This document shows, piece after piece, positions 1 through 5,060 of a stretch of DNA of 5,060 nucleotides; position 1 is the stretch's first letter, and every line of letters starts with the position of its first letter. A program made the position numbers and the translations under genes. The DNA comes from MWEH01 sp964392385. GTDB taxonomy: Bacteria > Bacillota > Clostridia > Christensenellales > DTU072. The stretch lies in the NCBI GenBank assembly GCA_964392385.1, contig CAYMPR010000063.1, positions 1 through 5,060 of the forward strand, given 5' to 3'. Below the pieces are notes generated by a model that saw only the letters and a list, made by a program, of their open reading frames with translations, was not told the DNA's origin and did no database searches.

Positions 1-1314
1 GATTATAAATTCACTGTCAATGATTATTTAGATGTGGCGGAAATTGGAAGAGATATAGAGGGATTAATGTATGCCAAATTGGCTTATGGAGCTGGCGCAG
101 GGATAGAAGTTGAATATACTCAAACTGCCGACATTTACGCGATAAATGGAAACACGAATTCATCGACTCAAACACCAAGTGGTTTTGATGGAACATATAA
201 AGGGCAAGGATATTCAATATACGATCTCATTATCCGCCACAATCCTTCAACTAACCAAACAGGGTTATTTGGAGAGTTAACAGGAACTGTTACTGGGTTA
301 AATCTTAGAAGGGCTACGGTAAGTGCAGGAACTACTATTATTATTGGGTCTATAGCTTCTAGAGTTTTATCTGGAGCGGTAATAGCCGATTCAAGTTTCC
401 AGGGAACAATTCTAACTGCAAGTTCTGCATCAAAAACAATTGGTGGAATAGCAGGGTTTGTTCAAGATGCAACAATATATAACGTTAAATCAGCGGGTTA
501 TGGTTATGTTAGAGTAAATGGCAATATATCTGCTGGAGGAATATTTGGGCAAGTTGTTGAGAATGAAACAGAAAACACAAATATTTACGACATGGCATCA
601 TTTATGGAATTTAATATTACTAATCAGGGTGAGGGGACTCCTATTACATTGGTAAGTGGACTAATTGGCGATTTAGATATCGATGCTTCTTTATATGGTA
701 TAGGCATAGGTAAGAGTTACTACTCTGATGCTGCTTTAACCGCTCCAGCAGTTGGAATTCTTGTAGCTGCCCACTCAGTTTCATATATAAACGCCACCTA
801 TTCGGAACTAATAGGCGATGGAATAGATGGGACTTTAGGCTTGACATATTATGTCAGCAGTCTTGATTTGTATAATAATGTATTCTTGGAAAAAGCTATC
901 AATATAAATGGAATAATAATCGAAGAAAATTACCCCTCACTTCAGGTCTTTGGACTAACTTACGAGGAAATGATTCAATCTGAAGTGAGTATACTGGATA
1001 TAGTAAACACATATGTTTATAAGAAAGTTTATGTTAGCTCACTTAAGGATGGCTCTTTAGCAAATCCATTCAATATATCTGTACACAACCAATTATCTCT
1101 TGCAAGATTATATAGTTGGGCAAGCTTTAAGTTATCAAGGTCAATAATTATTCCATATAGCTATACACCTTCCTCCCTTGGTGAATGGTATTATGGAGAG
1201 GGAATAGATCTAAATGGTAAAACAATATACTCGCCCAAAATACAGGTCCCAACACCATTATTTACCGTGACATCTACGCCGGTACCGAACATAATATATG
1301 GCACATTAATATAG
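1..1314 (+). CDS. GLUG-repeat surface protein, 3' part (5' end outside window)
   Basis: The frame is open from base 1, so this is the last 437 residues of a longer protein. The GTG at 34 has no ribosome binding site and lies inside the frame, so it is not the start. Residues about 1-80 look like the entry to a GLUG/beta-helix module: a TADI strand at 42-45, then FDGTYKGQGYSI at 62-73. Five or six degenerate GLUG-type units follow (87-268), each with a glycine-rich G-h-h/G-x-h-G turn, such as TGLFG, IGGIAG, AGGIFG and SGLIG. NYPSLQVFG (310-318) resembles the strand that usually closes such a module. A second module begins near 350 (DGSLANPFNIS) and ends abruptly at GTLI. GLUG modules are known from Gram-positive adhesins and IgA-peptidase-type surface proteins, so an extracellular adhesive role is likely. 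The exact function is unknown. It is the first visible gene of the operon, and its TAG stop overlaps the next gene's ribosome binding site. Confidence 0.8.
   Translation, partial: DYKFTVNDYLDVAEIGRDIEGLMYAKLAYGAGAGIEVEYTQTADIYAINGNTNSSTQTPSGFDGTYKGQGYSIYDLIIRHNPSTNQTGLFGELTGTVTGLNLRRATVSAGTTIIIGSIASRVLSGAVIADSSFQGTILTASSASKTIGGIAGFVQDATIYNVKSAGYGYVRVNGNISAGGIFGQVVENETENTNIYDMASFMEFNITNQGEGTPITLVSGLIGDLDIDASLYGIGIGKSYYSDAALTAPAVGILVAAHSVSYINATYSELIGDGIDGTLGLTYYVSSLDLYNNVFLEKAININGIIIEENYPSLQVFGLTYEEMIQSEVSILDIVNTYVYKKVYVSSLKDGSLANPFNISVHNQLSLARLYSWASFKLSRSIIIPYSYTPSSLGEWYYGEGIDLNGKTIYSPKIQVPTPLFTVTSTPVPNIIYGTLI
259..723 (+). repeat. GLUG-type degenerate protein repeats
   Basis: About five degenerate units of 20-35 residues lie at residues 87-110, 115-135, 147-168, 178-200 and 218-241 of the partial protein. 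Each starts with a small-residue turn such as GLFG, GSIA, GGIAG, GGIFG or GLIG, and most are followed by a strand of the N-h-x-h type. The pattern fits the GLUG motif of right-handed beta-helix surface proteins. The units are conserved only at protein level. I saw no long DNA-level repeats. Confidence 0.65.
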
Positions 1315-1317
1315 GAG
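1313..1317 (+). promoter_or_regulatory. Ribosome binding site overlapping the upstream stop
   Basis: AGGAG starts on the second base of the TAG stop (1312-1314) of the GLUG gene and sits 4 nt before the ATG at 1322. The overlap of stop and ribosome binding site indicates translational coupling. It also argues that the end of the upstream gene is a settled operon junction rather than a recent accident. Confidence 0.75.
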
Positions 1318-1321
1318 AAAA

Positions 1322-1838
1322 ATGCTAAAAGGTAAGCTAATAATGATGATATCTACTGTAGTCCTGCTTGTAGCAGGCTTGGTTAGTGCGTCCTTAAGCT
1401 GGTATACCTCTCAAGAACAAGTAACGGCTAATGATGCCTCAGTTAGCGCTGAACAAAGCATTAGCGCCTCACTTAGTAGTAACCTTGTAGAAGATAGTCA
1501 CTATGGAGGCGAAACTGGAAAGGGCCCGAGNNNNNNNNNNNNNNNNNNNNNNNNNNNNNNNNNNNNNNNNNNNNNNNNNNNNNNNNNNNNNNNNNNNNNN
1601 NNNNNNNNNNNNNNNNNNNNNNNNNNNNNNGAGATATTTACAGTGGCAAATAGATGATCAAGATAGTATGGATGAATTTTTGCTAGTAAATCCTCAAGGA
1701 ATGACATATTTTGAATGGTTAGCAACTCAGCCAGAGTACTTTGCATATAGCGCATGTGCTTATAGTGAACCTGTGTATATGTACTCATATTTCTATGTCA
1801 GCATGAATTACCTAACAGAAACAGTACCGGGAGCATAG
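1322..1838 (+). CDS. Small exported protein with TasA/SipW-like leader, interrupted by assembly gap
   Basis: The ATG at 1322 follows an AGGAG site. The N-terminus has Lys at 3 and 5, a hydrophobic segment at about residues 6-24, then ASLSWYTSQEQ. This is the arrangement of a SipW-dependent-type leader, with possible cleavage after VSA (residue 23) or close to SWY. A Ser/Ala-rich stretch follows up to residue 69, where the 100-N gap cuts the gene. After the gap the credible frame is codon phase 1632, giving 68 residues rich in Tyr and Phe (QWQIDDQDSMDEF near the start, CAYSEPVYMYSYFYVSMNY near the end) and the TAG at 1836-1838. The final Tyr-rich stretch looks like the closing strand of a beta-sandwich. 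The two sides are one phase off as printed, so the true gap should be a multiple of 3. At least 137 residues are visible. It is probably a matrix or fibre subunit, but I recognise no specific family. One gene spanning the gap is inferred, not shown. Confidence 0.65.
1531..1630. other. Assembly gap, 100 N placeholder
   Basis: The run is exactly 100 N, the usual scaffolder placeholder for a gap of unknown size. It lies inside the small exported-protein gene. The reading frame left of it (phase 1322) and right of it (phase 1632) agree only if the true length is divisible by 3, which 100 is not. Both flanks carry GAG at the gap edge (1528-1530 and 1631-1633), so even a direct 3-base overlap join would be in frame. 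Confidence 0.97.
1829..1833 (+). promoter_or_regulatory. Ribosome binding site inside the end of the small gene
   Basis: GGGAG lies 6 nt before the ATG at 1840, within the last codons of the preceding gene, whose TAG ends 1 nt before this ATG. This supports 1840 as the true start and indicates tight translational coupling. Confidence 0.7.
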
Positions 1839-1839
1839 T

Positions 1840-4281
1840 ATGAAGAGCTTATTTACTAAGTCTAATTTAATACAATTAATCGCAGTGGTAATCTCTATTA
1901 TCTTTGCCGCGGGAGTTGTCACATACTCATGGTATCTGCAGGAAACTGATACTGAAGACTTATTGCAACTTCAAGCAGATGGCGCACAAGTAATAATGTT
2001 CGAAGCAGAGGTTTCGGAAGCGGCGCTGGAGGGTACATTATATCCAGCAAAAGCCAAGAAAGCTGCCTACTTAGACGGAACTATTCCTGATGTGCCTCAA
2101 GTCATTATGCAAGGCGGAATTCTTCCAGACTATATAGACACTCCAGCAGGAATTGTTACGTTTGACACGAATCTTACCTATTATGCCCTAGGATTAAGCG
2201 GAAAAATTAGGATGGAAATATTATCTACAGTAGGTATTAAAAATGACCCTGACCCGACACCACGTAATCTACAAAGCACTGGTGAAGTAAACGCATCTTA
2301 TCAATTTGAATTACAAGATTTTTACTTAACCGTTGAAGAAGATGGCGTTTGGAACATTATGAGTGCATCATTTCCGTCTACTTCTACTGTATTTACTAGG
2401 GGAACGAAAAAATTCTTCGAAAGAAGTGCAGACTATGTCCCTTTAACTGGTGATACCATTGTTTACAATAACAAGGATGTAAGTGGCGAATACAGTGTTG
2501 TAGCGGCAAACGATTTTGTAACTACAACCGGAGATGATGTAAGAATCTATGACTATCAGGTTTCATATATACGTGGAGGGAAAAAATATATAGAATCTTA
2601 TGCTAATTATCAGGCGAGTGCAAGCGATCAAATAATATACATTAATAAAATTGATAGTTCATGTACTGATAATAAAATTGAAAATGTATTACTTACAAGC
2701 GATTTAGTTTTTTATACTAGGGCAGGCAAAAATTATATTGAAAAATTGTCTGTATATAATTCAGGGTTGGGTGCAACGGATGATACTGCTTTAAAAACGA
2801 GCGATATTATTAATTACATCAGTGTATCGAACGCAATTAGTCCAGTTAAGCCAGTATATCTTGGATCTATGGCTAGTCCTTCTTATGTTGAATACTATGT
2901 TACAGGTTCTTTTTCAACTCGATATGTTGCGAGCTCCTCTTATTGGACTTCTACTCTAGAAGGGAATGGATATACGAAAGCTGCTTGGCTTGCGACAGAG
3001 ACAGATGGATATTCTGGTAATGGTATTACTTTTGATAGTAACTCTGTAGTTTATCAAAGAAAGTATTCAGGAACTACATATACATGTGTTGACCATAAGG
3101 ATTCTTATGCACCTCAAACAGGAGATGTAATACTATCTTATAGCAAGATAAATGCTGCAAAAGTTACAACAAGCGGATCTGACAATACCGCAAATTTAGT
3201 TGATATTAGAAATAGTGCAGCCGTGGACGTTACGGATAGAGATACAATTTATATTGATGGTGACGAAAAAGTTAGGTGGAGTCTATATTCTGATTTTGAT
3301 TTTTCTACTGTATTGCCTGAGAACTTATTGTTTGCAAACGTTGTTGACACCGCTACTGGCCGAGTAATTGTAGAAAATTACATTTATGATGACCCAGAGC
3401 AACCAGACGTGACTTATGTAGCTAATGATTGCTTAGTATTAAATGATGTATCATTCAATGACGCTTACACGTTAGTTAAGAGAATTGATGATTTGAATTA
3501 CTATAATGTTGAGAACGCTGAAGACTTCCAAGCAGTTCCCACAACCTTCTACCATTTAGCTAAAGATGCTGCTTATCTACCACAAACACTTGATGAAATT
3601 TACTATAATATTTATGCTGCAGCTGAAATTTTGCATGATCCTATTTCAGGTAGATATACCGTAAATGATCTTGACTTATATGATGAGGATTTAGTTTATA
3701 GTAGAAGCAGTGTGAGATATGTTGTCAAAACTGCTGACTATATATCTGACCCCGATGATATTTTAATTTATCAAAATGCTTCTGCAGTTGGGCAAGAGAT
3801 ACTTATTTATGATAACACCGGCTATAAAGCTAATAAAGTAGGACTTGAAGCTGATGATACTGTTTACCTTAGAAATAATAGAATATATGTGTGTAATACA
3901 ATATATTATGTATCCCAATTAGGTGATATCTTGCTTTATAGTAATGGAACAACTACAACGGAAGGACAAGATTATATAGAAACTGCAGATGAAGGTGAAA
4001 TGGTAGATTATTATGTAGACAATGTTTCCCTACTTGTTAACGATGAAGTATATTTTAGGGATAATAAGTTTAGGTTTATTTACAAGCTTGATGAGGCTTA
4101 TGTGCCAGATGAACTTGATAATATGATATTTGATAGTGGATATATGATAGTTGACGCTCAAACAAGATTTTTAATTTCTGGGTCGATTTATCTTACCACT
4201 CTAGATCAAGAAACATCAAGAGACTTAATTGGAGCGACAATTTCATTAATGTTATCAATGGAAAGCCCAGATATAGTATAA
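1840..4281 (+). CDS. Exported Tyr-rich repeat protein with TasA/SipW-like leader
   Basis: This is an 813-residue protein of no family I recognise. Residues 1-9 are basic, about 10-28 are hydrophobic, then VTYSWYLQET marks a TasA/SipW-like leader junction or a membrane anchor. Residues 40-180 form a non-repeated head with alternating hydrophobic strands, likely a beta-sandwich. From about 184 to 764 come eight degenerate repeats with signature h-[YF]-x-R-x11-Y-x5-D-x3-Y, plus linker regions at about 335-402 and 470-568. The C-terminus (SGSIYLTTLDQET, then GATISLMLSM) again looks like beta-sandwich strands, so the repeats may be inserted inside one domain. There are only three Cys (275, 416 and 531, with 685 as a fourth), no LPxTG motif, and no second membrane segment. 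The start is fixed by GGGAG six bases upstream; the end is a double stop, TAA TAA. It is co-transcribed with leader-bearing neighbours. The head is clearly GC-richer than the repeats. The likely location is outside the membrane as a structural or adhesive protein, by inference only. Confidence 0.85.
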   Translation: MKSLFTKSNLIQLIAVVISIIFAAGVVTYSWYLQETDTEDLLQLQADGAQVIMFEAEVSEAALEGTLYPAKAKKAAYLDGTIPDVPQVIMQGGILPDYIDTPAGIVTFDTNLTYYALGLSGKIRMEILSTVGIKNDPDPTPRNLQSTGEVNASYQFELQDFYLTVEEDGVWNIMSASFPSTSTVFTRGTKKFFERSADYVPLTGDTIVYNNKDVSGEYSVVAANDFVTTTGDDVRIYDYQVSYIRGGKKYIESYANYQASASDQIIYINKIDSSCTDNKIENVLLTSDLVFYTRAGKNYIEKLSVYNSGLGATDDTALKTSDIINYISVSNAISPVKPVYLGSMASPSYVEYYVTGSFSTRYVASSSYWTSTLEGNGYTKAAWLATETDGYSGNGITFDSNSVVYQRKYSGTTYTCVDHKDSYAPQTGDVILSYSKINAAKVTTSGSDNTANLVDIRNSAAVDVTDRDTIYIDGDEKVRWSLYSDFDFSTVLPENLLFANVVDTATGRVIVENYIYDDPEQPDVTYVANDCLVLNDVSFNDAYTLVKRIDDLNYYNVENAEDFQAVPTTFYHLAKDAAYLPQTLDEIYYNIYAAAEILHDPISGRYTVNDLDLYDEDLVYSRSSVRYVVKTADYISDPDDILIYQNASAVGQEILIYDNTGYKANKVGLEADDTVYLRNNRIYVCNTIYYVSQLGDILLYSNGTTTTEGQDYIETADEGEMVDYYVDNVSLLVNDEVYFRDNKFRFIYKLDEAYVPDELDNMIFDSGYMIVDAQTRFLISGSIYLTTLDQETSRDLIGATISLMLSMESPDIV
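2389..4131 (+). repeat. Eight degenerate Tyr-rich protein repeats
   Basis: Repeat cores lie at 2389-2466, 2563-2640, 2710-2817, 3049-3141, 3547-3606, 3694-3771, 3862-3939 and 4048-4131. Copies 1, 2, 6 and 7 fit h-[YF]-x-R-x11-Y-x5-D-x3-Y exactly: R187/Y199/D205/Y209, R245/Y257/D263/Y267, R622/Y634/D640/Y644 and R678/Y690/D696/Y700. Copy 3 has R294/Y306 at the right spacing, then an insertion before D322/Y326. Copy 4 has four extra residues before Y423, and its last Tyr is shifted by one. Copy 5 keeps Y579/D585/Y589 but lacks the Arg. Copy 8 has two extra residues before Y754 and ends in Phe (D760/F764). Tandem copies recur about every 54-60 residues. DNA identity between copies is low, so they are old or fast-evolving. 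Confidence 0.75.
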
Positions 4282-4290
4282 TAAGGAACA

Positions 4291-4295
4291 GAGGA
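4291..4295 (+). promoter_or_regulatory. Ribosome binding site of the LRR gene
   Basis: GAGGA lies 4 nt before the ATG at 4300, in the 18-nt spacer after the double TAA stop. It fixes the start of the last gene of the operon. No promoter fits in such a short spacer, so the gene is expected to be read from upstream. Confidence 0.7.
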
Positions 4296-4299
4296 AAAG

Positions 4300-4947
4300 A
4301 TGAAAATATGGACTAAAATAATCTTAATAATTTTCTGCGTGGCTGTATCGGTTTCGCTTGTGGTAGTAAATACTTACGCAAAATGGAAAAACGAAAAAAC
4401 TGCCGCGCAAACCGTAGAAATCCCTGGCGACGAGTGGAACCCATCAGAATCCTATATCGTGTTTGCCGGATTAGACGCGTCAAATGAAGTAGTTACTTCA
4501 AGCCTTGACTACGCGGATATATTGAGTTTTGCAGTTGTTGGTTATACGGGAACAGTAGCTGAATTAATAATTCCAAATGAAATTACAGTATCATATAATG
4601 AAGTGCAAATTACTGGTGCCGTAACCCAAATTTTAGCTGGTGGAAGTACGGGTTTTTACTTTCAAGATGGTGAAGAGTATACTGGTGATTATGGTGAAGT
4701 AGATTTAAAAAACAATCAGATTATTACATCATTATATTTACCAACATCAATTACAATTATTGGCAATTCAGTATTTATGGGTTGTGTAAATCTTGTATCA
4801 ATTGAGCTTGAAGCATCTGCAGAACAAATCAATATGGGTGATTATGCATTTTCAGATTGTACAGCACTTTCATCAGTAGCTTTAAATGGCAGAACAATAT
4901 TTGGAATAGTTGCATATGTTTTTTATAACACACCATATAGTGCATAA
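4300..4947 (+). CDS. Exported BspA-type leucine-rich repeat protein, short
   Basis: This is a 215-residue protein. MKIWTK is followed by a hydrophobic segment (about 7-24) and VNTYAKWKNEKTA. TYA fits signal peptidase cleavage before KW, and the Tyr-Ala-x-Trp junction resembles SipW-type leaders. Residues 40-80 are a short acidic linker. Residues 84-125 look like a cap of the LRR domain (AELIIPNEI, then VTQILAGG). From 142 come BspA/LRR_5-type repeats: LYLPTSITIIGNSVFMGCVNL, shortened in copy 2 to IELEASAEQINMGDYAFSDC, then a partial copy ending VFYNTPYSA. This family is found on surface and secreted proteins and usually mediates binding to proteins or host cells. Most relatives are much longer, so two to three repeats is a small version. 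It is the last gene of the operon, ending 34 nt before the terminator hairpin. Codon use changes sharply between leader and repeats. Binding partner unknown. Confidence 0.85.
   Translation: MKIWTKIILIIFCVAVSVSLVVVNTYAKWKNEKTAAQTVEIPGDEWNPSESYIVFAGLDASNEVVTSSLDYADILSFAVVGYTGTVAELIIPNEITVSYNEVQITGAVTQILAGGSTGFYFQDGEEYTGDYGEVDLKNNQIITSLYLPTSITIIGNSVFMGCVNLVSIELEASAEQINMGDYAFSDCTALSSVALNGRTIFGIVAYVFYNTPYSA
4723..4929 (+). repeat. BspA-type (LRR_5) leucine-rich repeats
   Basis: Residues 142-210 hold two clear repeats of about 23-25 residues with the pattern L-x-h-P-x-x-h-x-x-I-G-x-x-h-F-x-x-C-x-x-L. The GNSVFMGCVNL and GDYAFSDCTAL turns show it best. A third copy is incomplete and ends in VFYN at the C-terminus. 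Confidence 0.8.
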
Positions 4948-4981
4948 ATTCCTTTAATAAGTTAATTGTTTGTTAGCATGA

Positions 4982-5009
4982 AAAATCCCCCGATTAAAAG
5001 GGGGATTTT
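4982..5009. terminator. Bidirectional rho-independent terminator
   Basis: A perfect 10-bp stem pairs 4982-4991 (AAAATCCCCC) with 5000-5009 (GGGGGATTTT) around an 8-nt loop. On the plus strand it ends the four-gene operon, though the T-run there is part of the stem. On the minus strand it directly follows the tRNA CCA end and is trailed by TTTTT, the stronger arrangement. It serves two convergent units. Confidence 0.85.
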
Positions 5010-5060
5010 GGTACACCATCGGGGACTCGAACCCCGGACCCATTGATTAAGAGTCAATTG
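5009..5060 (-). tRNA. tRNA-Lys(CTT), 3' part (5' part outside window)
   Basis: Read on the minus strand, the window gives the last part of a tRNA. The anticodon stem is ATTGA/TCAAT around the loop CTCTTAA, with anticodon CTT at 5049-5051, which reads the Lys codon AAG. The variable loop is 5 nt (5037-5041). The T-arm is CGGGG/CCCCG around TTCGAGT (5020-5036). Then come the 7-nt acceptor strand ATGGTGT, discriminator A and an encoded CCA (5009-5011). The D-arm and 5' acceptor strand lie beyond the right edge. The 5' acceptor should read ACACCAT. Confidence 0.93.

Noticed and set aside
34..36. GTG as start of the GLUG protein
   Set aside because: The frame is open to base 1, the upstream sequence has no ribosome binding site or leader, and the encoded module begins before this codon.
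17..217. Minus-strand ORF of 66 codons, and similar ones at 644-847 and 1501-1788
   Set aside because: They lie opposite well-supported genes. The first two have no recognisable protein features, and the third runs across the N gap. They look like shadow frames.
1279..1286. Palindrome CGGTACCG near the end of the GLUG gene
   Set aside because: It is short, lies inside coding sequence and has no partner elsewhere, so chance explains it.
1631..1657. Continuation of the small gene in the printed frame after the gap (EIFTVANR then stop)
   Set aside because: The other phase gives 68 continuous residues ending at a TAG one base before the next start, with beta-strand-like Tyr-rich sequence. The 100 N are a placeholder, so the printed frame has no meaning.
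3100..3141. APQTGDVILSY resembles the QPGDIVFF stretch of CHAP or NlpC/P60 cell-wall hydrolases
   Set aside because: There is no catalytic Cys/His arrangement, and the same stretch recurs in every repeat unit, so it is part of the structural repeat.
1..5060. Mycoplasma-type genetic code (TGA read as Trp)
   Set aside because: All Trp codons are TGG and no long frame contains TGA. The genes end in TAG or TAA, so nothing requires the altered code.
1..5060. CRISPR array, insertion sequence or phage genes
   Set aside because: There are no evenly spaced identical DNA repeats, no transposase or integrase, and no phage structural genes. The repeats present are at protein level only.

Overview
This window reads as part of a low-GC Gram-positive genome. 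It is probably a member of Bacilli or a wall-less relative, and probably a metagenome or draft assembly, since it contains a run of exactly 100 N. The grounds are the AT-rich codon use, the strong AGGAG-type ribosome binding sites, the exported proteins with TasA/SipW-style leaders, and the GLUG and BspA-type repeat modules. Tryptophan is always TGG, no frame reads through TGA, and the visible stops are TAG, TAG, TAA and TAA. This fits the standard code rather than the mycoplasma code. No gene here is diagnostic of a genus.

Layout: four genes run left to right in one tight operon. (1) Positions 1-1314: the 3' part of a large surface protein with GLUG-type beta-helix repeats, entering from the left edge. 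(2) Positions 1322-1838: a small exported protein interrupted by the 100-N gap. (3) Positions 1840-4281: an 813-residue exported protein built mostly from about eight degenerate Tyr-rich repeats that I do not recognise. (4) Positions 4300-4947: a 215-residue exported protein with BspA-type leucine-rich repeats. The spacers are 7, 1 and 18 nt, and each start has its own ribosome binding site. Positions 4982-5009 hold a hairpin terminator that works in both directions. From 5009 to the right edge is the 3' part of a tRNA-Lys(CTT) on the minus strand, convergent with the operon.

How it may fit together: genes 2, 3 and 4 all start with a short basic stretch, one hydrophobic segment, and then a Trp-containing junction (SLSWY, YSWY, YAKW) followed by polar residues. 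This resembles the SipW-dependent leader of TasA-like matrix-fibre proteins. With the GLUG protein upstream, the operon looks like a set of co-expressed cell-surface or extracellular-matrix proteins for adhesion or fibre assembly. That role is inference. No sortase motif, SLH domain, signal peptidase or enzyme is visible in the window.

The most interesting signals are the new-looking repeat in gene 3, with signature h-[YF]-x-R-x11-Y-x5-D-x3-Y, and a sharp change of base composition inside genes 3 and 4. In both, the leader-proximal part is GC-richer (about 48-49% in hand-counted 100-nt samples) and the repeat part is very AT-rich (about 23-26%), as if different tails had been joined to related heads.
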